A stretch of 64,000 nt of DNA from Hymenobacter canadensis (GCF_027359925.1 NZ_CP114768.1:186001-250000), one strand, 5' to 3'; shown: positions 35,566 through 45,082, counted from the stretch's first letter. Numbers and translations: made by a program. Notes: generated from the letters alone by a model not told the origin.

Positions 35566-38502
35566 ATGCGCAAAGTACCTTTAGCTGCTTCTATCCCCCC
35601 TATGACCCTCGCTTCGATTCCGGGCCTGCCCGCCACCACGCTCCCGGTTTTGCTGGACCTGCTGCCCAACGGCATCTTGTACTACACTCCGGTGCTCAAT
35701 AAGGCCGGCGAGGTTGTTGATTTTCAGTTTGCCTACCTCAATGCCGCCGCCCAGCGGCTGCTGGCTCTGCCCGCCCGGCCTATTGCCAGCTACCTGCAGC
35801 AGTGGCCGGACACCGTGGAAAGCGGCGTGTTTGCCTTCCATCGAGACACGTATCTGGCCGGTGTACCAGCCCAGCGCGACCAGTTTTACCAGGCCGATGA
35901 GTACGACATCCTGATCAGCATTCAGGCCACCCGGCTGGACGACGGCCTGCTGGTGAGCTTCACCAGCGACGATAATCTGCCTCGCACGACGGTAGAAGAA
36001 GCCCTGCGCGCGAGCCAGGCCCGGGAGCAGGTTGCCCGCACCGAGGCCGAGCGGCAGCGCGGCGAGCTGGAGCGCGTATTCGAGCAGGCTCCTTTGGCCA
36101 TTGCCGTATACCGGGGACCGAACTACGTCATTGAGCTGGCCAACTCCACCGTGTGCCGGCTGTGGGGCCGCACGCCGGAGCAAATCGTCGGCAAAGGCCT
36201 GTTTGAGGCGCTGCCCGAAGTGGCCGGCATGGGCTATGAGGAGCTGCTCGATGGCGTGATGGCCACCGGCGTGCCCCATGTGGCCCAGGCCATGGCGGCC
36301 CAGCACGACCGCAACGGCAGCCGCGAAACCGTGTACTGGGATTTCGTGTATGTGCCCATGCGCGAGGCCGACGGTCGCATTACGGGTGCGATGGTGGTGG
36401 CCAACGAAGTGACGGAGCAGGTGCTGGCCCGCCAGCAGGTGCAGCAGCTCAACGAAGAGTTGGAAATGCGGGTCACGGCCCGCTCGGCCGAAGCCCGGGC
36501 CGCCCTGCACGATGCCGAAAGCCAGCGCGAACAGCTGTGGGCGCAGCAAGCCCTGCTGGGCCAGATTCTGGGCCAGGTGCCGGCCTGCATTGCCACCTTC
36601 AGCGGGCCAGCGCACCGGCTTTCCTTTTTCAATACCGCCTATCAGCAGCTTGTCGGCGGCCGGGCGGTGCTGGGCAAATCCCTGGGCGAAGTGCTGCCCG
36701 AAACGATTGAACAAGGGTATGTGGCCCTGCTCGACCAGGTGTATGCCACCGGGCAGCCGTACCACGGCACTGAAATTGCCATTATGCTGGCGCAGCCCAC
36801 CGGCTCCGCCATCCAGCAATACCTCAACTTCACCTACCAGCCGCTTAACGATGCGCAGGGCCAGTGCCAGGGGCTGCTGGCCTTCGCCGTGGATGTAACC
36901 GAGCAGGTGCTGGCCCGCAAACAGGCCGAAACCCTGCAGGCCGGCCTGCTGGCCGCCATGCAGCGCCAGGCCCGGCAGCGGCAGGACCTCTACCAGATAT
37001 TTGAGCAGACGCCGGCCGCCATTGTGCTGCTGCGTGAGCCCGACCACCGCATCGACTACTTCAATCCCGCCTTTGAAGAGCTGTTTCCGCCCGAGGAGTG
37101 GACCGGCTCGCTGCACGGCCGCACCCTGGCCGAAGTGTACCCGCGCCTTAAAATGGCCGGGCTGGTAAACCTGATTGACCGCGTGTTTGAAACCGGCGAG
37201 CCGCAGGTGGTCCTCGAAATGGCGCTGGCCGAGCTGCAGCCCGGCAGCCCGCGCTACGTCACTTTTGCCTACCAGGCCTACCGCGAGGACGACCGCATCG
37301 TGGGTGTGGCCGCCTTCGTGTACGACGTGAGCGAGCAGGTGCTGGCCCGCCAGGAGCGCGAGGCCCGGCAGCAGGAATTGCAGCGGATTTTCGAGCAGGC
37401 TCCGGTGGCTATTGCCATCCTGCGCGGCCCCGACCTGGTTATCGAGCTGGCTAATGCGGCCGTGGGTGACATCTGGGGCCGGCACCCCGCGCAGGTGCTG
37501 GGCCGACCCTATTTCGAGGCCTTGCCCGATTCCGCCGGCCAGGGTTTTGAGGCCATTCTGGCGAGGGTGCTGCAAACGGGGGAAGGCTTTACCGTCACCG
37601 AAACGCCGCTAACGCTGGACCGTGCTGATACCGGCCGGCCCGCGCTGGGCTACGTCAATTTTGAGTTTCAGCCCCTCTACGATGAACAGGCGCGCGTGTC
37701 CGGGGTGATTGCCATTGGCATCGAAGTCACCGACCAGGTGCTGGCCCGCCAGCAGGTGCAAATTCTGAACGAGGAGATGCAGGCCACCAACCTGGAGCTG
37801 GCTGACACCAACCGCCGCCTCACCCGCACCAACACCGACCTCGATACCTTCGTTTACACGGCCTCGCACGACCTCAAAGCCCCGATTTCCAACATCGAAG
37901 GCCTGCTGCTGGCGCTGCGCCAGCAGCTGCCCCCCGCAACCCTGCAAGCCGATCTGGTGCCGCGGCTGCTTGAGATGATGGAGGACTCGGTAGCGCGCTT
38001 CCAGCAGACCATCGGCCACCTCACCGACATCTCTCAGCTGCAACAGACCGAAGACCCCGAAACCGTTGACCTGCCCGTCCTCATCAACGGGGTGCGCCTC
38101 GACCTGGCTCCGCTTCTCGACACTGCCCCCGTTGTTCTCGCCGTGGATGTGGATGGCTGCCGCGCCGTGCGCGTGGCCCCCAAAACCCTGCGCTCGGTGG
38201 TGTACAACCTGCTTAGCAACGCCGTCAAGTACCGCGACTATGACCGCCCAGCCCAGGTGCAGCTGCGTGCCCACTGCACTCCCGGCCACCTCGTGCTGGC
38301 CGTGCAGGACAACGGCCTGGGCCTCACCGAGGCGCAGCAGGGCGAGCTGTTCGGCATGTTCCGCCGCCTGCACACCCACGTCGATGGCTCGGGCGTGGGC
38401 CTGTTTACCGTCAAGCGCCTGGTCGACAATGCCGGCGGCACCATCATTGTGGAAAGCCAGCCTGGGGTTGGCTCCACGTTCACGGTTTCACTGCCCGCTT
38501 AG
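35566..38502 (+). CDS. multi-PAS sensor histidine kinase
   Basis: 978 residues, no membrane segment, therefore likely cytoplasmic. About five PAS domains in series, each of the last four ending in the same linker VxxEVTEQVLARQQ; repeated units include FEQAPLAIAVYRGPNYVIEL and FEQAPVAIAILRGPDLVIEL. The kinase core has the phospho-acceptor box TASHDLKAPISNIEG (about residue 765), NLLSNAVKYRD (N box), VQDNGLGLTEAQQ and DGSGVGLFTVKRLV (G boxes). A CheY-like gene follows 24 bp downstream. The protein is paralogous to the kinase at 48199..50724. An ATG at 35602 is an alternative start. Confidence 0.9.
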   Translation: MRKVPLAASIPPMTLASIPGLPATTLPVLLDLLPNGILYYTPVLNKAGEVVDFQFAYLNAAAQRLLALPARPIASYLQQWPDTVESGVFAFHRDTYLAGVPAQRDQFYQADEYDILISIQATRLDDGLLVSFTSDDNLPRTTVEEALRASQAREQVARTEAERQRGELERVFEQAPLAIAVYRGPNYVIELANSTVCRLWGRTPEQIVGKGLFEALPEVAGMGYEELLDGVMATGVPHVAQAMAAQHDRNGSRETVYWDFVYVPMREADGRITGAMVVANEVTEQVLARQQVQQLNEELEMRVTARSAEARAALHDAESQREQLWAQQALLGQILGQVPACIATFSGPAHRLSFFNTAYQQLVGGRAVLGKSLGEVLPETIEQGYVALLDQVYATGQPYHGTEIAIMLAQPTGSAIQQYLNFTYQPLNDAQGQCQGLLAFAVDVTEQVLARKQAETLQAGLLAAMQRQARQRQDLYQIFEQTPAAIVLLREPDHRIDYFNPAFEELFPPEEWTGSLHGRTLAEVYPRLKMAGLVNLIDRVFETGEPQVVLEMALAELQPGSPRYVTFAYQAYREDDRIVGVAAFVYDVSEQVLARQEREARQQELQRIFEQAPVAIAILRGPDLVIELANAAVGDIWGRHPAQVLGRPYFEALPDSAGQGFEAILARVLQTGEGFTVTETPLTLDRADTGRPALGYVNFEFQPLYDEQARVSGVIAIGIEVTDQVLARQQVQILNEEMQATNLELADTNRRLTRTNTDLDTFVYTASHDLKAPISNIEGLLLALRQQLPPATLQADLVPRLLEMMEDSVARFQQTIGHLTDISQLQQTEDPETVDLPVLINGVRLDLAPLLDTAPVVLAVDVDGCRAVRVAPKTLRSVVYNLLSNAVKYRDYDRPAQVQLRAHCTPGHLVLAVQDNGLGLTEAQQGELFGMFRRLHTHVDGSGVGLFTVKRLVDNAGGTIIVESQPGVGSTFTVSLPA

Positions 38503-38526
38503 GCCGGCTTCACCATTATCCATTTC

Positions 38527-38940
38527 ATGGAAAAGCTTTCCAGCGTGCTGCTGGTCGACGACGATTCGATCAATAATTTCCTAAACGAGCTGCTCTTCAA
38601 ACAGCTCGATGTGACCGACCACCTGCTTACGGCCGAGGACGGGGCCAAAGCCCTAGAAATCATCGCCCGCACGGCCGGCTCCGACGAGCCTGCCCTCATC
38701 CTGCTCGACGTGAATATGCCCGGTATGGGGGGCATTGCCTTTCTCGAAGCTTACCGCCAGCTGCCAGCTGCGCAGCGTGGGGCTACGGTCATCATCATGC
38801 TCACCACCACCATGGACGCCAGCGACCTGAGCCGCCTCGAAGAGCTCAACATTGCCGGCCTGGTCAGCAAGCCCCTCACCCAGGAGAAAATCGACCAGAT
38901 TCTGCAGCTGCACTTTCAGCGCCGCCTGCCAACCACATAG
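38527..38940 (+). CDS. stand-alone CheY-like response regulator
   Basis: 137 residues, a single receiver domain: acidic pocket VDDDS (11-13), phospho-acceptor Asp61 in LILLDVNMPG, Thr in IIMLTTTMD, and Lys in SKPLT. No output domain, so it must act by protein contact or as a phosphate shuttle, for example to HPt domains such as those in the hybrid kinases of this region. Operon with the upstream kinase; its closest relative in the window is the receiver at 47747..48157 (shared FLEAY.QLPA). Confidence 0.9.
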   Translation: MEKLSSVLLVDDDSINNFLNELLFKQLDVTDHLLTAEDGAKALEIIARTAGSDEPALILLDVNMPGMGGIAFLEAYRQLPAAQRGATVIIMLTTTMDASDLSRLEELNIAGLVSKPLTQEKIDQILQLHFQRRLPTT

Positions 38941-39984
38941 GGCCGCTGGCGCCTCCGTTCTGAGCTTCGTACGGGCTGGGGCCCGCTCATCTCCCCCGGC
39001 CGCCACGGTGCCGGCAGTATCGGCCAGCAGCAGCTCGCAGGCCTGCCATAGGGGCGCCATGGTGGCCGTAGTGGCGGGCCGGGCCCGGGCTTGAGGATTG
39101 CCCGGCGCTGCTCAATCAAGGATAGCAGCAGATGCTACCGCAAAGTCAGCTGCCAAAGCATCACTTCTTCCTCGGTGCCAATGCGTAGTTTTCGGCAGGT
39201 AACAGCGGGGCCCGAAGTAGCATGGGGAATAGCGCCGGGCCTGGGCTGCGGGGCTCATCCACGGGCAGGTCGGTGCCTGTGGAGCCGAAGAAATGCTGGT
39301 GTTGGTGCACACGGCCGTTGAGCAGATTCAATCCTCATGAGCCAGCCGGACAGCTGCGGCCGGCATACGTGCCGGAGTGCTGCACCCGCCCGGCCTCCAC
39401 ACGGGCCATTGCCGACAGTGGGACCTGAAACAGGTGACTCGTCAGCCCCTCCCCTCCCCTCCCCTCCCCTCCCCTCCCCTCCCCTCCCGGTTGGGTACTG
39501 CCACCTGCACTGCTGCCTGCGGGTCCTGGGCTTCGTTGTTGGCTGCGAGGGAGGCAGTGTCCGCTTCGAAGTCAGCCGGAGTTGCGCCTGGGATTCGAAC
39601 GCGCAGGATAACAATGCACAGGCCTGGACAAAGCTTGGCTGAGCCGCAGCGCGGCCGTCATAGCTTGCACCCCTCGGTGCCACCTCCCCTACTGACTGAC
39701 CGTCAGAAACCGATTCTATTCAGCAAATATGGTCCTTACACGCACCTTGCTATGAGTGCGAAAAAAGGTGTGTTATTGCACCTTGTTTTCAACCTTTTTC
39801 TACACCCTGTTCTGAACCTTGTTTAATCCTCATAGATCAGGCAAAGCGTTTCGGTTTTGCTGCCCGAAAAGCACCTGTAAGCTCATTGTAAAGCACACCT
39901 GTTATCACACCTTAAAAAAGGTTTGTTTTGCACTCTAGGATACCAGGAATTTTGCACCCATTTTTGAGTTATCAAAGAGGTGTA
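38941..39984. other. long intergenic region before the centromere
   Basis: About 1 kb. The first 700 bp are GC-rich with no recognised gene (several shadow frames, none with a domain) and include a pentanucleotide tract; from about 39740 the sequence turns AT-rich and is full of scattered AGGTGT/CACCT motifs that resemble the half-sites of the following 59-bp repeats. Confidence 0.5.
39446..39485. repeat. (CCCCT)8 simple-sequence tract
   Basis: Eight consecutive CCCCT units, followed by CCC. The complementary strand is (AGGGG)8, a strong candidate for G-quadruplex formation. Not a multiple of three, so any frame across it would be slippage-prone. Confidence 0.95.
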
Positions 39985-40220
39985 ATTTCAGGTGCAATAA
40001 TGCACCTGAAGCAAGGTGTTAATCTTACAAGCAATAACACCTTATTTCAGGTGCAATAATACACCTGAAGCAAGGTGTTGTTCTTACAAACAATAACACC
40101 TTATTTCAGGTGCAATAATACACCTGAAGCAAGGTGTTGTTCTTACAAACAATAACACCTTATTTCAGGTGTGTTATTGCACCTGAAGTAAGGTGTTGTT
40201 CTTACAAGCAATAGCACCTG
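39985..40220 (+). repeat. four 59-bp direct repeats, probable centromere (parS/parC)
   Basis: Repeat units start at 39985, 40044, 40103 and 40162, exactly 59 bp apart and ending 43 bp before parA. Each holds two dyads: TTCAGGTGCA..TGCACCTGAA (unit 1 perfect, others with small changes) and AAGGTGTTA..TAACACCTT. In unit 4 the spacer of the first dyad is reversed. Position and structure fit the site bound by the small RHH-type partner of ParA, serving both partition and repression of the par promoter. Confidence 0.85.
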
Positions 40221-40262
40221 TTATCGCACCCTTTTTAACACCTAAAAAACTCTTGTAATTGC

Positions 40263-40904
40263 ATGGTAATCACTGTAGGAGGAATAAAAGGAGGTACTGG
40301 TAAGTCTACCATTTCCACTAACCTTGCTGTCTGGCTTTCCCGCCAAGGCCATGACGTGCTGTTGGTGGATGCCGATGAACAGGAAAGCTCATCAGACTTC
40401 ACCGCGTGGCGGGGCGAAACCCGCAATGGGGAGCTGGGCTACACCCTGGTGCAGTTAACCGGAGCGCTGGTACGGCGCCAGGTAGAACTACTCAGACCCA
40501 AATACACCCACATCATCATTGACACTGGCGGGCGTGATACCTCCAGTCAGCGGGCCGCCTTGTTCGTGTCTGATCGGTACCTGCTGCCGTTTGCGCCTAG
40601 ATCGTACGAAATCTGGACGCTCTCGAAAGTATTATCCCTGCTGTCCGAAGTGCAGGACGTGCGGACCAGCCCTCTGCAGACCTTCTCTTTTCTTAATAAG
40701 GCGGATACGCGGGGAGTGGATAACGCCGAAGCCATGGAAGTGCTGCGGGAAAATGAAGAACTCAATTTCGTGGATTTCCCGGTCGTTAACCGCAAGGCTT
40801 TTGCTACGGCCGCCAGCAAAGGCCTGTCCGTCTTCGAGTACACGCCTGTAGACGAGAAGGCCGTCGCGGAGCTCAATGTTTTATTTCGTCACGTCACGCA
40901 ATAG
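40263..40904 (+). CDS. parA: ParA-type partition ATPase (small, type Ib-like)
   Basis: 213 residues without an N-terminal DNA-binding domain. MVITVGGIKGGTGKSTISTN is the deviant Walker A with the signature lysine, LLVDADEQESS Walker A', and IIIDTGGRDT Walker B. This matches small ParA ATPases of type Ib systems. It is followed after 1 bp by the RHH-like partner gene and preceded by the centromere repeats, together the segregation module of the plasmid. Confidence 0.92.
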   Translation: MVITVGGIKGGTGKSTISTNLAVWLSRQGHDVLLVDADEQESSSDFTAWRGETRNGELGYTLVQLTGALVRRQVELLRPKYTHIIIDTGGRDTSSQRAALFVSDRYLLPFAPRSYEIWTLSKVLSLLSEVQDVRTSPLQTFSFLNKADTRGVDNAEAMEVLRENEELNFVDFPVVNRKAFATAASKGLSVFEYTPVDEKAVAELNVLFRHVTQ

Positions 40905-40905
40905 T

Positions 40906-41220
40906 ATGGCCATTTCCAAGCCCCCCGTTCGCAAACTCCCCGCGGCGGTACCCCCAGCGCCGACCCTGGATGAGAAGAAGATTGAGGCCGTCATCAATCG
41001 TGGCAGTACGTCGCTGCCCCTCGAAGCAACCAGTGTCAGACTCAAGAACTTCAATATCAAGCTGCCGGCCTCAACACTTGCCTTTATTGATGAGCTGCGC
41101 GCGAAACGTCCTCGTAAGCCAACCAGCCCGAAGCTGGGAATCTCGACCCAGGACTGGCTGTTAGAGGCCATCCTGGAGAAGATCCAGCGGGAGCAAAAGA
41201 AGTACGAAAAGGGTGTATAA
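40906..41220 (+). CDS. small RHH-like centromere-binding protein
   Basis: 104 residues from MAISKPPVRKLP; a basic, proline-rich N-terminal arm precedes LKNFNIKLPASTLAFIDELR and ISTQDWLLEAILEKIQRE, a strand-helix-helix layout as in ribbon-helix-helix proteins. The start lies just behind the parA stop (TAGTATG). In type Ib systems the RHH protein binds the centromere, activates the ParA ATPase and represses the operon; I assign it by position and fold. Confidence 0.75.
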   Translation: MAISKPPVRKLPAAVPPAPTLDEKKIEAVINRGSTSLPLEATSVRLKNFNIKLPASTLAFIDELRAKRPRKPTSPKLGISTQDWLLEAILEKIQREQKKYEKGV

Positions 41221-41230
41221 GCGCACCTGT

Positions 41231-41280
41231 TAATGCGTGTGTATTTACACCTAAAATAAGGTGCAAATACACACGCATTA
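41231..41280. terminator. 22-bp-arm hairpin behind the par operon
   Basis: Arms 41231..41252 and 41259..41280 are complementary with one mismatch, loop AAAATA. The inner ends read ACACCT and AGGTGC, the same half-sites as the centromere repeats, so it may be both the operon terminator and an extra binding site of the partition protein. It is followed by an A-rich stretch rather than by T residues. Confidence 0.65.
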
Positions 41281-41601
41281 ATTCTTAAAAAAACTCTGTG
41301 TTTAACACGGAAAACTGCACCTACAAACAGGTTTGGAAAGAGGTGTAAATTATTGATTCAATAGCTTTGTTATCAGTTTGTAATAGCAATAATGTATACG
41401 GGTAAGAACTGTTATTTGAAGATTTATTCCTAAGTAGGAGTAGGGTCTGTTGCGACTACTTGCTTCTCATAAACGATTGATAATTTGCCGGATTTTCGGC
41501 CAGCTTAATGGAAAATAAGCGGCCGGCAGCTAGGGTGAAACTGAAGTCGCTAAAATGTCTGGTCCTGAAATAAGTTGATAGTTGCCTCCTCAATACTGGC
41601 C
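41281..41601. other. AT-rich intergenic region
   Basis: About 320 bp, markedly AT-rich up to 41500, with further isolated AGGTGT/CACCT motifs (41320..41350). No gene seen. Confidence 0.5.
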
Positions 41602-42015
41602 TTATGCAAGACCATATTCAGGAGCTGCTAACCTGCTTTCAGGGTAGCGAGCAACTTTGGGAAACAGCGGTGTCGCGTATTCTCTTTGTCGGCGAAGAGC
41701 CGATAGCCTCAAAGAGGGAGGAGCAGTCGTGTTAATTGCCCATCGGTAAGGGTTCTGCCTGAATTGGTGGAGAGTTCGGTGACCCGGGTCAACTTTCGGG
41801 TTTGGGTCGGGTTCCCTTGAGTCGGGTATCAATAAGGCGTGCAGCACAGCCCGCACCGATTCGACGGTAGCCAGGGAGTGAGGCTCGACCCATACCAGCG
41901 ACGAGAAACCCAATGCTGCCAGTCGTAGCTGCAGGTTGCGGCAGTTGTGTTGGCGCAGCACCAGCAGCCCTATGAGTTCGGCAGTATGCTGGTAGGCGAA
42001 AGCAACGGAAGCCAC
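41602..42015 (-). pseudogene. decayed 5' copy of the pyruvate-kinase-like gene
   Basis: The frame reads ASVAFAYQHTAELIGLL, then LRQHNCRNLQLRLAALGFSS and LATVESVRAVLHALL, nearly identical to residues 6-21, 63-82 and 91-105 of the protein at 4356..6245, with about 40 residues deleted between. After NPDA-equivalent DSREPDPNP the match ends and the frame continues as non-homologous sequence. Similarity also covers about 60 bp upstream of the start (GATGAGCGACAG ... GGTAGTAC), so the promoter region was copied too. Confidence 0.85.
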
Positions 42016-42081
42016 AAGCTCAGTAACAGGGTAGGGGAGGAGGGCACTGAAATGATGAGCGACAGGAGGTAGTACCCAGGG

Positions 42082-42450
42082 CCCCGATGGCGCTGACCGA
42101 CTTGCTGACCGAACCCGCCTAGAACAGCATCTGCCCGGTGGCCGGCTGCTGGCTGGCGCTGTCGGCTACGCCGTACGCCCGCGCCGTACGCCCGGGCCCA
42201 TTCAGACCCGGCCGTTCTTGATCAGGGCAATGCCCACGGCGGGAGCCTTGTAAGATGCCATGCGCGCTGCCAGGGCCATCCTCTGATCGGGTTGTATCAC
42301 GACGGGCGCGGAGAGGGCACGCTCGACCCGGGTAATTCTGGCCTGAAGCGCCGGCGGTGCTGTAGCCTTGGGCGAGTCAGGCTGCTAAGGAGCTTGCCGC
42401 CCCCAGGCTTCCCAGCAGCAACGTGGCGCAAAGTAGAGGGTGTCAGGCAT
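42082..42450 (-). pseudogene. decayed serine hydrolase (beta-lactamase fold)
   Basis: Minus-strand translation gives IQPDQRMALAARMASYKAPA followed by VGIALIKNGRV, then after an extra base EWARAYG, a 13-bp duplication around GCGTACGGCG, and VADSASQQPATGQMLF, a TAG where Gln is expected, and AGSVSKSVSAIGAL. The SVSK is the SxxK nucleophile motif of class C beta-lactamase/DD-peptidase-like hydrolases. The match stops at about 42085 where the pyruvate-kinase relic's upstream region begins. Confidence 0.75.
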
Positions 42451-42707
42451 GCCTGTGGTCGTTGCCGGCGAGTCGCCCGGGACTTTCAAAGCTGACAGTA
42501 GCCCCTAAAGGATTCGGAAGCACCAACTACCAGCGACCAGCTCATGCCGCCCGCCCGATCAGGCAGCGGGTGCGGTATGGAAAACCGGGTAGCGAGAGAG
42601 GGAAAACCGAAATTTCCGGCAGGAACGCCGCGGCAGATTGCGGCTGGCTAGTTGTATAGTCGCCGTAGGATATGGGCATTCTGCAGGAATTTGAGCAGAG
42701 TCAAATG

Positions 42708-43412
42708 TCAGCCCATTTTGCTGCGTAGCTCCTTATAGCGGGAGCGGCCAATGGGCAGCAGTTCCCCGTTTTTGAGGAGCAGCTGGTAGCTGCTGCCTTC
42801 GTGCACAATGATTCTTTCGGCCTGCGCGAGGCAGACGATGTAGGACTTGTGGATGCGCTCGAAGGAAGCGGGCAGTAGCTGCGCCAGCTTTTCGAGGGAC
42901 TTGTCGTGCAGCTCTTTTTTGCCGTTTTGCAGGTGCAGCTCGGTGTAGATGCCGGCCCCTTTGATGTAGAGCAGGTCTTTGATGTCAAGCAAGACCAGGC
43001 TACCCTGCTTCTTCACGGCGAGAAATTGGAGGCTGTTGCTGGGCTTGCTGGCCGTCGTGGTCTTGGTCAGGCGGGCAAAAGCCTGCGCGAGGCGCTCTTC
43101 GGTGAACGGCTTGGGCACGAAATCGAGCACGCCGTGGGCGAAGGCGGTGATGGCTTTCTCGGTGTAGGCCGAGATGATGATGGTGTGAAAGGCGCCGGCC
43201 GCGACGCTTTTCAGCAGGTCGAAGCCGTCCTGGCCGTTCAGGTTCAGGTCGAGCAGGAGCAGGTCGGGCGGGGCGGTTTCGAGGGCGTGCAGGGCCGGGG
43301 GTAGCCCATCGCAGATGGTCATGGCTTCGAGTCGGGAACCGAAGAAGTCGCGGGTCATGCGCTCCAGCCGCCGGGCGATGCGGGCTTCGTCTTCAACAAG
43401 CAGAATCTTCAT
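42708..43412 (-). CDS. LytTR family response regulator
   Basis: 234 residues. Receiver domain with VEDEA acidic pair, phospho-acceptor Asp55 (LLLLDLNLNG), IISAYTEKA and PKPF Lys; then a LytTR DNA-binding domain (about 130-234) with DLLYIKGAGIYTELHLQNGK and FERIHKSYIVCLAQAERI. Its start overlaps the stop of the sensor kinase gene by 4 bp (ATGA), so they are coupled. Likely targets include the divergent TonB-receptor gene. Confidence 0.92.
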   Translation of the reverse strand: MKILLVEDEARIARRLERMTRDFFGSRLEAMTICDGLPPALHALETAPPDLLLLDLNLNGQDGFDLLKSVAAGAFHTIIISAYTEKAITAFAHGVLDFVPKPFTEERLAQAFARLTKTTTASKPSNSLQFLAVKKQGSLVLLDIKDLLYIKGAGIYTELHLQNGKKELHDKSLEKLAQLLPASFERIHKSYIVCLAQAERIIVHEGSSYQLLLKNGELLPIGRSRYKELRSKMG

Positions 43413-45082
43413 GCGAGCGGGCCGATTTTGATGGACGTAAGCCAGCCTTCCGGCACGGCGTGCGAGCTGAACTCCCAGCGGCTCCCGAAGCTTTCCCGCA
43501 GACGGGCCTCGATGTAGTGAAAGCCGGTGCTGGGCTGGCCGTCGCCGGTTTCGGGCCGGTTGCGGGCGCAGGTGAGCAGCGAGTAGTGCCGATGCCGGCC
43601 GAGACGCTCAAAGCTAAGCCGGAACCGGATGCTGCCATCGGCCAGGGGCAAGCTGTGGGTGATGCCGTTTTCGAGCACGGTGTGGAAGATGGCCGGCGGG
43701 ATGAGGTCGGCGGGCTCGATGCCGGCCGTTTCCAGCTCGTAGCGGATTTCCTTGCGGAACTGCATCACCCGCAAATGGTGGCGGCAAAGCTCAATTTCCT
43801 GACTCACGGGGATGAGCGTCGCCTCGGCAATGTCGTTGAGAATGTCGAACTCCCGGGCCAGGGCGTGGATGAACACCGCGCCTTCCTGGGGCGACTCCTC
43901 CACCCAGTCGAGCATGGAGGTGAGCGTGTTTTTGATGAAATGGGGCTGGATGTTTTTCTTCAGCAGCTCCAGCTTCAGGCGTGCCGACAGCAGCTGGGCG
44001 GCCTGGTGCTCGGTTTCCATGGCCCGCACCCGGATGGTGTGCAGGTAGAGCATGCACAGCACGAGCAGCATGTAGCCGATAAACAGCCCGGAATCATAGA
44101 ACAGGAAGTAATTGACCACCGCGCTGGCCAGCAGCCCGGCCAGCACCACGCCCGCCCCCCGGGCCTTCCGGACCATGGCCGCCGCCACCACCGCTACCGA
44201 GGCCAGCCACATGGCGTAGCTAAAATACATGGCCGTGAGGTCGTACTGATGCAGATGAAGGCTATAGATGCTCAGGAGCACCGCCGTCATGCCCACGGCC
44301 AGCAGCCCTTTTCGCGGGAGGTTAAACTGGAGGGTGAAATACAGCGGCACCAGCAGGGAAATGGCAAACGTGAGCCAGCCAATGGCTTCCAGCCGCAGGT
44401 AAAACTGCGGGTAGGGAATGACGAGGTAGAACTTGACGTACTCCAGAATCAGCAGCGCGAAAAACAGGAAGCAGATGACGCTGAACACCAGAATGGCGGG
44501 CTCCTTCCGGCGGCTGTTCAGCAGCAGAAACAGATAATAAATGGCCGCAATGAGGAAGGCGCCGGCCATCAGGTTCATGAACGACATAACGATGAGCGGG
44601 CCCTGCAGCAGCCGCAGGTAGCTGTCGAGGTGGACGTAGGTGCCGCGCTCGTCCTCAGTGAGGTATGCCTGGGTGCTGCGCAGGGCCACGAGGTGGCGGC
44701 CGGGCTGCGCCAGCGAATCCGGTACCGGGTAGTAGCTGGCTTCGGTGCCGGGCACCTCGGCCCGCCCGCTGGTAGCCAGCTCGCCGTTCTGGCCGATGCG
44801 GACGCCGTCCCAGTACACCTCAAACGCCCCGAATGCATGGACCTGCGTGCCCAGCGGCGTGCGGGGGTTGCGCTGGTGCAGTGTGACCCAGGTGCGCGTC
44901 CAGAACACGCGGGTGCCGGTGGCTCCGCGGGCTGGTTGCCAGCGGGAGTCGTCGTACGACCGGGCGGCCCAGCGCGGGTCGTCGCCGAGGCGGTACACGA
45001 CGTCGGCCGGCGCGTAGCGCACCTCCGACTGGCAGGACGCAAGGGCAAGCAGCAGCAGACAAAAGCAGAGGAATCGGGCCAT
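43409..45082 (-). CDS. LytS-like sensor kinase with extracytoplasmic domain
   Basis: 557 residues from MARFLCFCLLLLALASC, a lipoprotein-type signal. A periplasmic jelly-roll-like domain (about 25-180, with FEVYWDGVRIGQNGE) resembles the 7TMR-DISM/beta-galactosidase-like sensor, then seven to eight membrane helices (180-390), and a His_kinase domain with KKNIQPHFIKNTLTSMLDW. The ATPase has the N box LENGITHS and STGFHYIEARLRESFG but no Asp-x-Gly in the G1 position (CARNRPE), as in other divergent Bacteroidota LytS kinases. Partner of the downstream LytTR regulator. Confidence 0.85.
   Translation of the reverse strand: MARFLCFCLLLLALASCQSEVRYAPADVVYRLGDDPRWAARSYDDSRWQPARGATGTRVFWTRTWVTLHQRNPRTPLGTQVHAFGAFEVYWDGVRIGQNGELATSGRAEVPGTEASYYPVPDSLAQPGRHLVALRSTQAYLTEDERGTYVHLDSYLRLLQGPLIVMSFMNLMAGAFLIAAIYYLFLLLNSRRKEPAILVFSVICFLFFALLILEYVKFYLVIPYPQFYLRLEAIGWLTFAISLLVPLYFTLQFNLPRKGLLAVGMTAVLLSIYSLHLHQYDLTAMYFSYAMWLASVAVVAAAMVRKARGAGVVLAGLLASAVVNYFLFYDSGLFIGYMLLVLCMLYLHTIRVRAMETEHQAAQLLSARLKLELLKKNIQPHFIKNTLTSMLDWVEESPQEGAVFIHALAREFDILNDIAEATLIPVSQEIELCRHHLRVMQFRKEIRYELETAGIEPADLIPPAIFHTVLENGITHSLPLADGSIRFRLSFERLGRHRHYSLLTCARNRPETGDGQPSTGFHYIEARLRESFGSRWEFSSHAVPEGWLTSIKIGPLA

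Noticed and set aside
39255..39683. 142-codon frame crossing the (CCCCT)8 tract, with RGGEGRGGEG repeats
   Set aside because: The repeated peptide is only the translated simple repeat, and both sides lack protein-like composition.
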